The notes beneath the pieces were generated by a model. That model was given only the letters and a program-made list of their open reading frames with translations, did no database searches and was not told where the DNA came from. The position numbers and the translations under genes were made by a program. Shown one piece after another: positions 42,404 to 52,327 of a stretch of 64,000 nt of DNA. Each line of letters starts with the position of its first letter. The stretch's first letter is position 1. This DNA comes from Serratia marcescens (lineage in GTDB: Bacteria > Pseudomonadota > Gammaproteobacteria > Enterobacterales > Enterobacteriaceae), in the NCBI GenBank assembly GCA_015548865.1, contig JADMXW010000014.1, positions 1-64,000 on the forward strand, given 5' to 3'.

Positions 42404-42427
42404 TGAAGATCTGTAAGGGGGGTTATC

Positions 42428-43066
42428 TTATTCGGCGGCGTAACCTTGTTTTGGAATACGTACGCCGTCGAGCCAGGCTTCACCCTCACGCATTTTGAGG
42501 CGCCCTTCGACAAACCAGTTCACGACCAACGGATAAATGGTGTGTTCCTGCGTTTGTACACGGGCAGTCAGCACTTCTTCCGTGTCTTCACTGAACACGG
42601 GCACTTTGGCTTGAAGTATCAGGGGGCCACCGTCCAGTTCGTCAGTAACGAAATGGACGGAGGTACCGTGTTCTTTGTCACCGCTTTCCAGTGCTTTACG
42701 ATGGGTGTGCAAGCCTGGGTATTTGGGTAACAGAGACGGGTGAATATTTAGCATTTTGCCTGCAAACAGCGCGACAAATTCTGGGCTCAGAATACGCATA
42801 TAACCCGCCAGTACCACCAGGTCTGGCTGGTATTGCGCGATCTCTTCTGCCATTGCAGCGTCAAAAGCAGCTCGGTCTGTAAACCCTTGAGGGTCAATGA
42901 CATGAGCCGGTATCTTAGCTTCTTGTGCCAGCACCAGGCCATAGGCCTCTGGATTGTTGCTGAACACGGCCGCGATATTTGCTTTGACGCGCTTGCGCGC
43001 GCAGGCGTCAATTAGCGCCTGCAGGTTGCTTCCTTGACCTGAGAGCAAGACAACGATGTTTTTCAT
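42428..43066 (-). CDS. purN: Phosphoribosylglycinamide formyltransferase PurN
   Basis: A 212-residue enzyme transferring formyl from 10-formyl-THF to GAR in purine synthesis. Core motifs are VVLLSGQGSNLQAL, the catalytic NIHPSLLPKYPGLHTH (Asn and His) and GTSVHFVTDELDGGP with the catalytic Asp. It overlaps the purM stop by 1 nt and is cotranscribed. Confidence 0.97.
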   Translation of the reverse strand: MKNIVVLLSGQGSNLQALIDACARKRVKANIAAVFSNNPEAYGLVLAQEAKIPAHVIDPQGFTDRAAFDAAMAEEIAQYQPDLVVLAGYMRILSPEFVALFAGKMLNIHPSLLPKYPGLHTHRKALESGDKEHGTSVHFVTDELDGGPLILQAKVPVFSEDTEEVLTARVQTQEHTIYPLVVNWFVEGRLKMREGEAWLDGVRIPKQGYAAE

Positions 43067-44103
43067 TAATTAATAACCACGGCTTCTCCGGCGTTAGCGG
43101 GTTGAATAACGCCAATTTTCCATGCGGTTTCACCCTGGCTATTGAGGAATGCCACGGCTTCCTCTGCCTGTTCAGCAGGCAGTGCGATAATCATACCCAC
43201 ACCGCAGTTAAAAGTACGGTACATTTCGTGACGGCTGACATTGCCCGTCTGTTGCAGCCAGTTGAACACGGCAGGCCACTGCCAGCTAGATTCATCAATG
43301 TTGGCTTGCATGCCTTCTGGCAACACGCGCGGGATATTTTCCCAGAAACCGCCACCGGTCAGGTGAGCAATAGCGTGAACATCCACTTTTTCAATCAGCG
43401 CCAGAATAGATTTGACGTAGATTTTGGTCGGTGCCAACAGATGATCTGCCAGGGATTTTCCTGCAAGCGTCGTCTGCTCCGGATCGGTTTTGCTTACCTC
43501 GAGAATCTTACGTACCAGCGAATAGCCGTTAGAGTGCGGGCCGCTGGCTGCCAGTGCAATTAGGGTATCACCTGCCTGCACTTTACTTCCGTCGATGATC
43601 TCTGATTTTTCAACAACACCGACGCAAAAACCGGCAACATCGTAATCTTCACCGTGGTACATACCGGGCATTTCAGCCGTTTCGCCGCCGACCAGCGCAC
43701 AGCCTGACTGTTTGCACCCTTCGGCGATACCGGTGATAACGCTGGCTGCCGTATCGACATCCAGTTTCCCCGTGGCATAGTAATCAAGGAAGAACAGCGG
43801 CTCAGCCCCTTGTACCACTAGATCATTGACACACATTGCCACCAGATCGATACCGATGGTGTCGTGGCGTTTCAGATCCATGGCTAGACGCAGCTTGGTG
43901 CCGACCCCGTCAGTACCGGAAACCAGAACGGGTTCACGGTATTTTTGGGGCAAGGCGCACAGGGCACCGAAACCGCCCAGACCGCCCATCACTTCAGGAC
44001 GGCGGGTTTGTTTCACTACGCCTTTAATACGGTCTACCAATGCGTTGCCAGCATCAATATCCACGCCTGCGTCTTTGTAGCTAAGAGAGGTTTTGTCGGT
44101 CAC
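43066..44103 (-). CDS. purM: Phosphoribosylformylglycinamidine cyclo-ligase PurM
   Basis: A 345-residue AIR synthetase of the PurM/ThiL superfamily. Motifs: [60 protein letters not shown] and [11 protein letters not shown]. The start codon is GTG (reading GTG ACC GAC AAA), as in E. coli. It is divergent from upp across 318 nt with a PurR operator. Confidence 0.97.
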   Translation of the reverse strand: MTDKTSLSYKDAGVDIDAGNALVDRIKGVVKQTRRPEVMGGLGGFGALCALPQKYREPVLVSGTDGVGTKLRLAMDLKRHDTIGIDLVAMCVNDLVVQGAEPLFFLDYYATGKLDVDTAASVITGIAEGCKQSGCALVGGETAEMPGMYHGEDYDVAGFCVGVVEKSEIIDGSKVQAGDTLIALAASGPHSNGYSLVRKILEVSKTDPEQTTLAGKSLADHLLAPTKIYVKSILALIEKVDVHAIAHLTGGGFWENIPRVLPEGMQANIDESSWQWPAVFNWLQQTGNVSRHEMYRTFNCGVGMIIALPAEQAEEAVAFLNSQGETAWKIGVIQPANAGEAVVIN

Positions 44104-44201
44104 TGCGGAGTCCCCACGGAGAATACAATTGGTGGTGAGATAGTGAGTATATCCAGCCTGGTGGATTTACCCCTATCGAAGCGCGCTAATTCTAACAGCG
44201 A

Positions 44202-44217
44202 GAGCAATCGTTTGCGA
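44202..44217 (-). promoter_or_regulatory. PurR operator of purMN
   Basis: GAGCAATCGTTTGCGA matches the PurR consensus ACGCAAACGTTTGCGT at 12 of 16 positions, about 100 nt upstream of purM, the expected position. Confidence 0.7.
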
Positions 44218-44319
44218 GTGGTGTGTTGCCTGCTTTGCATTTTTCCTGTTCAATGGGAATTTCCCTGCTCGGTTGATCTGGATCAGGCTATAACCTGTAG
44301 CGCTTAAGCAAAAAAGCGG

Positions 44320-44340
44320 TATAATCCCGCGATTTTTTTT
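44320..44340 (+). promoter_or_regulatory. upp promoter with UTP-sensitive initial transcribed sequence
   Basis: A perfect TATAAT (44320-44325) is followed after 5 nt by GATTTTTTTT (44331-44340). E. coli upp starts transcription at the same G/A next to a T8 run, where high UTP causes slippage and abortive U-additions, lowering expression. Spacing and T-run length are retained here, so the same control is inferred. The -35 element is not obvious. Confidence 0.75.
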
Positions 44341-44421
44341 ATGATGGGCTGCCATGTCCGCCCTCGACGCACCCATCCTGCGTCGTGAGGATATCCGTCC
44401 ACTTTCTATAGGGGGAATAGA

Positions 44422-45048
44422 ATGAAGGTCGTCGAGGTTAAACACCCGCTCGTCAAACATAAACTTGGCCTGATGCGTGAAAACGATATAAGTACAAAAC
44501 GCTTTCGTGAACTGGCATCCGAAGTTGGCAGTTTATTGACTTATGAAGCCACTGCCGATCTGGCTACGGAAAAGGTCACCATCGAAGGTTGGTGCGGTCC
44601 GGTTGAAGTGGATCAGATTAAAGGCAAAAAAATTACCGTTGTGCCGATTCTGCGTGCCGGTCTGGGCATGATGGAAGGCGTGCTGGAAAATGTGCCGAGC
44701 GCACGCATCAGCGTGGTGGGCATGTACCGTAATGAAGAGACGCTGGAGCCGGTGCCTTACTTCCAGAAACTGGTCTCAAACATTGATGAGCGTATGGCGC
44801 TGGTGGTGGATCCGATGCTGGCGACCGGTGGTTCGATGATTGCCACTATCGATCTGTTGAAAAAAGCGGGTTGCCAGAGCATCAAGGTATTGGTGTTGGT
44901 GGCCGCCCCAGAAGGGATTGCCGCGCTGGAAAAAGCGCATCCTGACGTTGAGCTTTATACCGCATCCGTCGACAAAGGGCTCAATGAGCATGGTTATATC
45001 ATGCCGGGTCTTGGCGACGCGGGCGATAAGCTATTTGGTACTAAATAA
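44422..45048 (+). CDS. upp: Uracil phosphoribosyltransferase
   Basis: A 208-residue salvage enzyme converting uracil and PRPP to UMP. The PRPP loop is [11 protein letters not shown], and [12 protein letters not shown] and [15 protein letters not shown] are the other conserved blocks. GGGGG lies 6 nt before the ATG. It precedes uraA, which supplies uracil; a strong terminator separates the two, unlike a simple cotranscribed pair. Confidence 0.98.
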   Translation: MKVVEVKHPLVKHKLGLMRENDISTKRFRELASEVGSLLTYEATADLATEKVTIEGWCGPVEVDQIKGKKITVVPILRAGLGMMEGVLENVPSARISVVGMYRNEETLEPVPYFQKLVSNIDERMALVVDPMLATGGSMIATIDLLKKAGCQSIKVLVLVAAPEGIAALEKAHPDVELYTASVDKGLNEHGYIMPGLGDAGDKLFGTK

Positions 45049-45056
45049 GCCGTATC

Positions 45057-45084
45057 AGCCGACTGAGTAAGTCGGCTTTTTTTT
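45057..45084 (+). terminator. Rho-independent terminator of upp
   Basis: AGCCGACT/AGTCGGCT 8-bp stem, 5-nt loop and then a T run, 8 nt after the upp stop. Confidence 0.9.
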
Positions 45085-45259
45085 GCGTGGGTTTTGCCGC
45101 GCAAAGCGCATGGCCCTTTTCTACCCATTTTTCGAACGATTTTTATAATCAGCTTCGCTTCCTTACGCGGCGACGCGTGGGGGCGGCTGGGCTGTGATAA
45201 TGATGCTGGACGAACCGGCTAACCACAACATCGAGTGACTTTTACAGAGGATATTAACG

Positions 45260-46558
45260 ATGACTCGTCGCGCCATCGGGGTGAGTGAACGACCCCCCTT
45301 GCTACAAACCATCCCGCTGAGCTTCCAGCACCTGTTTGCTATGTTTGGCGCAACGGTGCTAGTGCCGATTTTGTTCAAAATCAACCCAGCAACGGTGCTG
45401 TTGTTTAACGGTATCGGCACACTGCTGTACCTGTTTATTTGTAAGGGCAAGATCCCAGCTTATCTGGGTTCCAGCTTTGCCTTTATTTCGCCCGTACTGC
45501 TGCTGTTGCCGCTGGGATATGAAGTGGCGCTGGGTGGTTTTATCATGTGTGGCGCCTTGTTTTGTGTGGTTGCGCTGATTGTGCAACGTGCTGGGACCGG
45601 CTGGCTGGATGTGATTTTCCCACCGGCGGCGATGGGGGCGATAGTTGCGGTAATCGGCCTGGAGTTGGCGGGGGTTGCGGCGGGGATGGCCGGGCTGTTG
45701 CCTGCGGATGGCGCGTCAGTCGATAGCAAAACTGTGACCATTTCACTGGTGACATTAGGCGTGACCGTGCTGGGCTCCGTACTGTTCCGCGGTTTTCTGG
45801 CCATTATCCCGATTCTGATTGGGGTTCTGGTAGGGTACGCACTGTCGTTTGTCATGGGGGTAGTGGATTTCGCTCCCATCGCTCAGGCTCACTGGTTTGC
45901 ACTGCCGACCTTCTACACGCCGCGTTTCGAATGGTTTGCTATTTTAACGATTCTCCCTGCTGCGCTGGTGGTGATTGCGGAACACGTTGGCCACCTGGTG
46001 GTTACCGCCAATATCGTGAAAAAAGATCTGATGCGCGATCCTGGTTTGCATCGCTCCATGTTTGCCAACGGTCTCTCTACCATGATTTCCGGTTTCTTCG
46101 GTTCAACGCCGAATACCACTTACGGTGAAAACATTGGTGTGCTGGCCATTACTAAGGTCTATAGCACCTGGGTAATTGGCGGGGCGGCGATACTTGCCAT
46201 TCTGCTTTCTTGCGTAGGCAAACTGGCTGCAGCGATCCAGGCCGTGCCGGTGCCGGTAATGGGCGGTGTTTCTCTGCTGCTGTACGGTGTCATCGGTGCT
46301 TCCGGTATCCGTGTTCTTATTGAGTCCAAAGTGGATTACAACAAAGCGCAAAACCTGATTCTGACGTCGGTTATCCTGATCATTGGGGTGAGTGGGGCGA
46401 AAGTGCATCTGGGTGCTGCGGAATTGAAGGGTATGGCATTAGCCACTGTTGTGGGTATTGCGTTGAGCCTGCTGTTCGCACTGATCAATCGTTTCAGAAG
46501 CGAGGAAGTGGTGCTGGATGCCGAGGACGACGCCGAGGAAAACTCGCGCGCGTCATAA
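45260..46558 (+). CDS. uraA: Uracil permease UraA
   Basis: A 432-residue nucleobase-cation symporter of the NCS2/UraA family with about 14 membrane segments. The start MTRRAIGVSERPPLLQTIPLSFQHLFAMFGATVLVP, the uracil-binding GFFGSTPNTTYGENIGV and AEHVGHL segments match UraA. The protein sits in the inner membrane and couples uptake to protons. It is 211 nt downstream of upp, beyond a terminator, so it may have its own promoter in 45085-45259. Confidence 0.97.
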   Translation: MTRRAIGVSERPPLLQTIPLSFQHLFAMFGATVLVPILFKINPATVLLFNGIGTLLYLFICKGKIPAYLGSSFAFISPVLLLLPLGYEVALGGFIMCGALFCVVALIVQRAGTGWLDVIFPPAAMGAIVAVIGLELAGVAAGMAGLLPADGASVDSKTVTISLVTLGVTVLGSVLFRGFLAIIPILIGVLVGYALSFVMGVVDFAPIAQAHWFALPTFYTPRFEWFAILTILPAALVVIAEHVGHLVVTANIVKKDLMRDPGLHRSMFANGLSTMISGFFGSTPNTTYGENIGVLAITKVYSTWVIGGAAILAILLSCVGKLAAAIQAVPVPVMGGVSLLLYGVIGASGIRVLIESKVDYNKAQNLILTSVILIIGVSGAKVHLGAAELKGMALATVVGIALSLLFALINRFRSEEVVLDAEDDAEENSRAS

Positions 46559-46575
46559 GCTGAGCATTGCTCAGA

Positions 46576-46603
46576 TTTCCGGGGATGATATTATCCCCGG
46601 AAA
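46576..46603 (+). terminator. Terminator hairpin of uraA
   Basis: TTTCCGGGGAT/ATCCCCGGAAA is a perfect 11-bp stem with a 6-nt loop, 17 nt after the uraA stop. The T run is absent on the plus strand. Confidence 0.65.
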
Positions 46604-46633
46604 CAGAAAAAACATGGCAATGGATTGTTCATC

Positions 46634-48103
46634 ATGAAGAAAACAACATTAGTGTTGTTGCTGGGGCTATCGTGTTCTGCTTCCGCTCAAGATGCGGATG
46701 ACGTCGATCGGTTCTACGATCGTCTGGAACAGCAAGATACTACTGCACTGACCGCCCTCACCGATTTGGCTCAACGTCAGGATCCTTATGCGCTCGCTGT
46801 GTTGGGGTTCGTCTATGAGTTTGGCGTTTCCGTTCCTAAAAATACCCAACAGGCGATCGACTATTATCAGCAAGCCTGCGCATTGGGTGGAGATTATGGC
46901 TGTTATAACGCGGGGTATTTTTATCAGTACGGTATTGGCGTACCGGAGGATAAAGCCCGAGCCAGCCAACTACTGGAAAAGATTAACGCTTCGGATATTG
47001 ATATTGAGACCACGAGGACACTCGGGCATACCCTTTATGAGGCGAAAGCAAAGGCAGAAATCGATGCAGAGATGCGTGCACCGATACTGAAGTATGTTTC
47101 CCGTTTTTTAAATACGGCAGATGACGAAACTCGCCGGATATTCAGTCGCCTTGGTTTGAGTAAAAGCGATACATTACGGCTGGCAAAGCGTTGGGCACAG
47201 CAAGGCGATCCCAAAGTAAACTTCTACGTCGGCCATTTCTATAATTTTGATTACTCCCCGATAAAAGAGAAAAACATCGAGGCGATGCGTTGGTTTCGCC
47301 GCGCAGCAGAGGGCGGCGAATCAGAATCGCAGAATATTCTTGGCCTTGTCTACCGCAAAGGGCGATGGGGGGTGGATGCTGCTGCACAAGACGCTGTCAC
47401 CTGGTTTGAACGTGCCGCGAAGCAGGGTAACAGGGATGCCATGATCAATCTGGCGGAAATGTATTACACCGGCGAAGAAATAAATGTTGATTATGGAAAG
47501 GCGCTCGCGTTATTCACTGAAGCCCATGAAAAAGGCGCATCGCGGGCTGCAAGGTATCTCGCCAAGATCTATTACAATGGTCAAGGTGTTACAACCAACT
47601 GTCTGAAATCTTGGGAGTATCGCAGTCAGGGACGTACTGACGAGACGAAGGCCAGATATACGGCGCACTGTGTTAATGATAATCGCGCCCGTGAGGAAAA
47701 TCGTCAGATATTGCCTGTATTGATATTGAAAGACGAATCGACCTTTCTCGGGGGGAATAATCCCGCGGTGAAATGTGAAAACCATTTTGTTGTCGATACC
47801 GATAAAATCGGAGAAGTTGCCAATTTGCGCGTGGTTATCACGTTAAAAAATACCGAGGGTGTCAGTGGAAAATACACGCTGGCGTTTGAGCCCTTTGGCA
47901 TGAATACCCTGAATGAAAGTTTGAATGGCCAGGAATACAGTTCCTTTCGCTCAGCTGCCTTGGTTGCGCAAAAGACCAAGGACTTTTGCCAGCGAGGTGA
48001 TGTGACATTTCAGATTGACTCCGCAACGGCACGGATTAATGGACAGGAAAAAGAGTTGCTGACGGCTGGAATTATCAAACCGTATGTGAAAAATGCAGGG
48101 TAA
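46634..48103 (+). CDS. Exported SEL1/TPR-like repeat protein
   Basis: A 489-residue protein with a signal peptide (MKKTTLVLLLGLSCSASA, cleavage before QDADD). At least five SEL1-type repeats cover about residues 55-320, with motifs such as AQDAVTWFERAAKQGNRDAM and GKALALFTEAHEKGASRAA. A C-terminal beta-rich domain (about 345-489) with several Cys is not recognised. SEL1 proteins act as scaffolds in the periplasm and some serve as bacterial adaptors or beta-lactamase-like factors; no function is claimed. It lies between uraA and hda, where E. coli has no gene, so it is an accessory insertion. The ribosome site is weak. Confidence 0.8.
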   Translation: MKKTTLVLLLGLSCSASAQDADDVDRFYDRLEQQDTTALTALTDLAQRQDPYALAVLGFVYEFGVSVPKNTQQAIDYYQQACALGGDYGCYNAGYFYQYGIGVPEDKARASQLLEKINASDIDIETTRTLGHTLYEAKAKAEIDAEMRAPILKYVSRFLNTADDETRRIFSRLGLSKSDTLRLAKRWAQQGDPKVNFYVGHFYNFDYSPIKEKNIEAMRWFRRAAEGGESESQNILGLVYRKGRWGVDAAAQDAVTWFERAAKQGNRDAMINLAEMYYTGEEINVDYGKALALFTEAHEKGASRAARYLAKIYYNGQGVTTNCLKSWEYRSQGRTDETKARYTAHCVNDNRAREENRQILPVLILKDESTFLGGNNPAVKCENHFVVDTDKIGEVANLRVVITLKNTEGVSGKYTLAFEPFGMNTLNESLNGQEYSSFRSAALVAQKTKDFCQRGDVTFQIDSATARINGQEKELLTAGIIKPYVKNAG

Positions 48104-48240
48104 GATGATCGCCTTGAGACAATTCTTCTGAAAATTAAAGCGGTGTTTAGAAAAATAGCCCGGTTGATGCGCTATCAACAGGGCTTGCATTCTGTGGTAA
48201 ACTCGATCTGTTTTCCCGCCGAATTGAACATGAGGTGCTT

Positions 48241-48942
48241 CTGAACACGCCGGCGCAGCTTTCATTGCCACTCTCTCTGCCTGATGACGAAACCTTTGCC
48301 AGTTTCTATCCTGGAGAAAACGCGTCACTTCTGGCTGCCCTCCACAACGTGTTGCAGCAAGAGCACGGTAGCTACGTCTATTTTTGGTCACGGGAAGGTG
48401 GCGGGCGTAGCCATCTGTTGCATGCGGCCTGCGCGGCGTTATCGCGTCAAGGGGATGCTGCTGGCTATGTGCCGTTGGACAAGCGCGCTTATTTTGTGCC
48501 TGACGTCTTGGAAGGGATGGAGCAACTTGCGCTGGTTTGTATTGATAACATCGAATCTATCGCCGGGGATGATGTCTGGGAAATGGCGATGTTTAACCTC
48601 TACAACCGCATTCAGGAAGGGGGACGCACCCGGTTGTTAATCACGGGCGATCGCCCACCGCGCCAGCTTAATTTGCATCTGCCCGATTTGGCCTCGCGCC
48701 TGGACTGGGGACAGATTTATAAATTGCAGCCGCTATCAGACGAAGAGAAGGGAGAAGCGCTACAACTGCGTGCTCGTCTGCGCGGTTTTGAGTTGCCGGA
48801 AGACGTGAGCCGCTTTTTGTTGAAACGGCTCGATCGTGAAATGCGCACGCTGTTTATGACGCTCGATCAGCTCGATCACGCCTCCATTACCGCGCAGCGT
48901 AAGCTGACCATTCCCTTCGTCAAAGAGATTCTGGGGCTATAA
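48241..48942 (+). CDS. hda: DnaA regulatory inactivator Hda
   Basis: A 233-residue AAA+ protein that, with the beta clamp, promotes hydrolysis of DnaA-ATP after initiation. The N-terminal clamp-binding motif is [10 protein letters not shown]. The sensor and arginine-finger regions ([28 protein letters not shown]) are conserved. The start is taken as CTG at 48241, reading CTG AAC ACG CCG; E. coli hda uses CTG at the same place and the length then equals E. coli's 233. A GTG two codons upstream is the alternative. The 3' end overlaps the yfgD stop by 6 nt. Confidence 0.94.
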   Translation: MNTPAQLSLPLSLPDDETFASFYPGENASLLAALHNVLQQEHGSYVYFWSREGGGRSHLLHAACAALSRQGDAAGYVPLDKRAYFVPDVLEGMEQLALVCIDNIESIAGDDVWEMAMFNLYNRIQEGGRTRLLITGDRPPRQLNLHLPDLASRLDWGQIYKLQPLSDEEKGEALQLRARLRGFELPEDVSRFLLKRLDREMRTLFMTLDQLDHASITAQRKLTIPFVKEILGL

Positions 48943-49293
48943 CAGTGCCAGCACCTGCTCTGGTGGGCGGCCGATGCGTGCCCGTTCACCGTTCACTACG
49001 ATTGGGCGTTCAATCAACTTGGGATGCTCAACCAGTGCCGCAATCAACTGTGTTTCACTCAGTGTCGGGTCAGACAGTTTTAATTCGCGGTATAAATCTT
49101 CTTTCTGACGCATTAATTCGCGTGCACTACTGAACCCCAATTGTGAGAGCAACTGTCGGATCTTTGCTGCATCCGGCGGCGTATCCAGATAGAGCACCAC
49201 GCGTGGCGTAACGCCTTGTTGCTGCAACAGAGCCAGTGTCTCTCGGCTCTTGGAGCAACGCGGGTTGTGATAAATAACAATATCGTTCGACAT
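48937..49293 (-). CDS. yfgD: ArsC/Spx-family thioredoxin-fold protein YfgD
   Basis: A 118-residue protein of the arsenate-reductase (ArsC) family. [17 protein letters not shown] carries the N-terminal Cys in the place of the ArsC active site, and [17 protein letters not shown] is the typical C-terminal end. YfgD has no proven arsenate-reductase role. It faces hda tail-to-tail and overlaps it by 6 nt, as in E. coli. Confidence 0.92.
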   Translation of the reverse strand: MSNDIVIYHNPRCSKSRETLALLQQQGVTPRVVLYLDTPPDAAKIRQLLSQLGFSSARELMRQKEDLYRELKLSDPTLSETQLIAALVEHPKLIERPIVVNGERARIGRPPEQVLALL

Positions 49294-49326
49294 GGGCTGT
49301 TCCTTTGTCTCTACTTGGTGTGTCTA

Positions 49327-50856
49327 TCAGGACTTTTCAAACTGGCGGAAACGGTTCTGTAGTTGGCGCAATTGATCGATACGGGCATCATAGCGAGCCT
49401 GCTCCAGACTGCCCAATTTACTTAGCGAACTGGCATTGCTGAACAGACCGATGGCCTGATCCAGTTTACCGGATAACGCCAGTTCTTCACCGCGTGCGGC
49501 AAGTTCTTCAGCGCGCATTCCCTGTGCTGCTGAGGCCTGTGCAAGCAGAGACCAACCGTTAGGATCGCCGGGGTTAGCATAGGTATAACGGTAGAGCAGG
49601 CGGCTGGCTGCCGCTGGCTGACCGCCACTCACATAGGCGTTGGCAAGGTTCAACTGAAGTACCGGATTGTTCTGGGCTCCCGGCGCTTTTTGTAACCGCG
49701 CGATGGCCTGAGCGGCCTTGTTTTGCGCTAAGTCTATGTCGGTCATTAAATCGAGGAACCAAGGGCTGTCGGGCGTTTTATCCAGCAGAGGCTGCAACAC
49801 GGCCCGCGCGTCGTCATATTTCTTCTCTTCATAAGCACGCACAGCTTTGCCGTATTGCGCGGCAAGCTGCTCACGCAAGTTGCCTTTTAACCAGTTATCA
49901 ATGGTTTCATCTGCGGTGGCTTTATAGGCAGCGCTGTACATCGACAGCGCTCTCATCTTGGCAAAAAGGAAATCTTGAGAGGATTGAGTGGGGGCAGGGC
50001 GCATCTGGTTAGCTCGGTTGCGAGCATCTGCCAGGCGACTCTCTGGCAACGGGTGTGTCAGCAACATTTCTGGCGGCTTGGTAGCATAACGCGATTGGTC
50101 AGCTAATTTTTGCATGAAATTAGGCATCGCTTGCGGATCGAACCCAGCTCGTTGCAACACTTGTAGGCCAATGCGATCGGCCTCCTGCTCGTTGGCCTGC
50201 GTGAAGCTGATGATTCCCTGCTGTGCACCAGCCAGAGTACCACTCAACGCGGCCATGCCTACCTGTGGGTTTGCCATAGCCAACAGAATGGAACCGAGTG
50301 CGCCCACCCATGTGAGCGGGGCGCTACGTTGTTGTGACTCCATTGCTCGTGCCAGATGACGCTGGGTGACGTGAGAGATTTCATGGGCCAACACAGAAGC
50401 CAGCTCGCTCTCGTTTTCCGCATAGCGAAACAATGCCGAATGGATGACCACGTTGCCCCCGAAGAAAGCGAAGGCGTTCAATTCATCGTTGCGGATGATA
50501 AAAAAGTGGAAAGGTGTGCGTACTGAGTTGGCGTTTTTCACTAACCGCTGACCCAGTTGGTTGATATATTGCACCAGCAACGGATCGTCAATCAATGGGG
50601 CGCCTCCACGCATTTGTCGTAAGTAGAAATCACCCATTTCTATCTCTTGGTTAATGCTGAGCGTACCGCCGGCCGTGGTGCCCATATCTGGAAGCTGATC
50701 CTGCATATCCGCGCGGGTGGGCGCGATGACACTGCTCAGTATGGCGCCGAGCAGCAACGCGGTCAGCGTCTTCTTCACATTGAATCCAGAGGAAAACGTC
50801 TTGCCTGCCAGTGTGGAAATGCGATGACGTCCGGCACCTAACCAATTGAAGACCAT
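49327..50856 (-). CDS. bepA: Beta-barrel assembly-enhancing metalloprotease/chaperone BepA
   Basis: A 509-residue periplasmic M48 protease with a C-terminal TPR domain. It degrades misassembled LptD and helps it mature. The zinc motif is [11 protein letters not shown], and the third ligand lies in NEQEADRIG. Tetratricopeptide repeats occupy about 330-509. The signal region contains [18 protein letters not shown]. The ATG at 50856 has AGAAGG upstream. The N-terminal extension before the signal core is longer than in E. coli; a later in-frame start near FNVKKTL cannot be excluded. Confidence 0.93.
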   Translation of the reverse strand: MVFNWLGAGRHRISTLAGKTFSSGFNVKKTLTALLLGAILSSVIAPTRADMQDQLPDMGTTAGGTLSINQEIEMGDFYLRQMRGGAPLIDDPLLVQYINQLGQRLVKNANSVRTPFHFFIIRNDELNAFAFFGGNVVIHSALFRYAENESELASVLAHEISHVTQRHLARAMESQQRSAPLTWVGALGSILLAMANPQVGMAALSGTLAGAQQGIISFTQANEQEADRIGLQVLQRAGFDPQAMPNFMQKLADQSRYATKPPEMLLTHPLPESRLADARNRANQMRPAPTQSSQDFLFAKMRALSMYSAAYKATADETIDNWLKGNLREQLAAQYGKAVRAYEEKKYDDARAVLQPLLDKTPDSPWFLDLMTDIDLAQNKAAQAIARLQKAPGAQNNPVLQLNLANAYVSGGQPAAASRLLYRYTYANPGDPNGWSLLAQASAAQGMRAEELAARGEELALSGKLDQAIGLFSNASSLSKLGSLEQARYDARIDQLRQLQNRFRQFEKS

Positions 50857-51016
50857 GAATGAAACCTTCTTGACTGCAAGGTGAAAGCGATTAATGCCTA
50901 TCTTAGCTAGCGCGGAGGGTGCATGCAAAGTGCAATGCGGGAAAAATGACGCATAAACGCGCGCGGTGCAAAAAAACATCAAGCACAACGTTGCGCGCGG
51001 TGTGAATCAGAGCAAA

Positions 51017-51048
51017 ACAAAAACACCGACACCCTGACAGTGCCGGCG
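51017..51048 (-). terminator. Rho-independent terminator after bcp
   Basis: On the minus strand CGCCGGCAC pairs with GTGTCGGTG (two G-U pairs) around a 7-nt loop, followed by TTTTTGTTT. It begins 17 nt past the bcp stop. Confidence 0.75.
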
Positions 51049-51064
51049 GAAACCTGATGTGCTA

Positions 51065-51532
51065 TCAGGCGCTTTTCAGGTAATTCAGTACGATATCGTG
51101 GTGATCGCTGGTTTTGAAATCATCAAACACATGCACCACCTTACCGTCTTCACCAATCAAGAAGCTGATACGGTGAATGCCATCGTAGGTTTTCCCCATA
51201 AAGGTTTTTTCGCCCCATACGCCGAATGCTTGTGAGATCTGATGATCTTCGTCGGACAACAACGTAAAGTTCAGCAGCTCTTTTTCTGCGAAGCGAGACA
51301 GTTTTTCCGGCTTGTCAGTGCTGATACCCAGCACTTCCACGCCATATTTCTTCAACTCATCCATGTTGTCGCGCAAACCGCAGGCTTGCACGGTACATCC
51401 AGGTGTCATCGCTTTAGGGTAAAAATAGACCAACACTTTTTGTCCCTGGAAGTCGGTTAAATTTACTTGTTCGCCATCCTGGTCGGGCAAGCTAAATTTC
51501 GGTGCGGTATCGCCGGCTTTCAGTGTGTTCAT
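51065..51532 (-). CDS. bcp: Thioredoxin-dependent thiol peroxidase Bcp
   Basis: A 155-residue peroxiredoxin Q. The active site is TPGCTVQAC, with the peroxidatic and resolving Cys five residues apart as in E. coli Bcp. The start is ATG at 51532, because a GGAGAG ribosome site precedes it; the in-frame GTG just before it is part of that region. It begins 2 nt after the gcvR stop and is cotranscribed with it. Confidence 0.96.
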   Translation of the reverse strand: MNTLKAGDTAPKFSLPDQDGEQVNLTDFQGQKVLVYFYPKAMTPGCTVQACGLRDNMDELKKYGVEVLGISTDKPEKLSRFAEKELLNFTLLSDEDHQISQAFGVWGEKTFMGKTYDGIHRISFLIGEDGKVVHVFDDFKTSDHHDIVLNYLKSA

Positions 51533-51534
51533 CA

Positions 51535-52104
51535 CTACTCTCCATCTTTCTCTTCATGCTGTGGATAGTTCACGACGCTAATACTGCCTTGTGCTTGCAG
51601 TTCTGTACATAGCTGATGAAAGGCTGGCTCAATAATTGCGCCATTTAACATCTCAGGACTGTGCGCGGTGATTTGAATATATAACTTTGGTGGATGCCCG
51701 CCCATGGCAGGCTGTGTTTTTGAAACCAGTTCCGCAATGTTCATTTTATGTACGTCGAACAGAGCGGTAAAACGTTCAATGATATGAGGGGAATCTGCCA
51801 GTTCAACCTTGACCCATACGGTGGAAGGCATCGGTGGGCGTGCCTGCGATTCTGTACGCTTCATCACGATCAATAATTCCATTTCAGCCCCTTTGAGTGG
51901 CAACGTGGATTCAATCAAGGTGATGGCATTCCAGCTTCCCGACAGCAGCATGATGAACGTGAACTCTTTGCCCAGCATAGCAAGACGGCTATCTTCAATA
52001 TTACAGCCACAGCTACTGACGTGGCGTGTGATGGCGTTCACAATCCCAGGGCGGTCGACGCCGAGTGCGGTGATAACCAGATAGTGTTCTTGTTGGCTCG
52101 GCAA
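51535..52104 (-). CDS. gcvR: Glycine cleavage system transcriptional repressor GcvR
   Basis: A 189-residue protein with two ACT domains (about 5-80: YLVITALGVDRPGIVNAITRHVSS; about 90-170: VWVKVELADSPHIIERFTALFDVH). It binds glycine and modulates GcvA rather than DNA. A TTG start at 52104, giving LPSQQEHYLVITALG, is chosen: AGAGGA lies 9 nt upstream and the length equals E. coli's 190 residues. An ATG at 52140 lacks a ribosome site. It is divergent from dapA, with bcp downstream. Confidence 0.92.
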   Translation of the reverse strand: MPSQQEHYLVITALGVDRPGIVNAITRHVSSCGCNIEDSRLAMLGKEFTFIMLLSGSWNAITLIESTLPLKGAEMELLIVMKRTESQARPPMPSTVWVKVELADSPHIIERFTALFDVHKMNIAELVSKTQPAMGGHPPKLYIQITAHSPEMLNGAIIEPAFHQLCTELQAQGSISVVNYPQHEEKDGE

Positions 52105-52327
52105 AATCTTGCTTCCTCTGCATCGGGTTGAGAGTAACATGGTAAACACAAAAAATTGTCTGGGGCAATTTTGAGTTTGTTCTGAGAGCGTTTTCCCGCG
52201 TAGCCGTCGGTCGGGGCATCCAGAAAGAAAAAAACCGCATGTCAGAGGCTGACAACGCGGTTGTGCGCTTGCTTTTGCAGTGAAGTCAAAAGTACCATGA
52301 GGAAGTTGTTTTTGGAGGGGATGGCGA

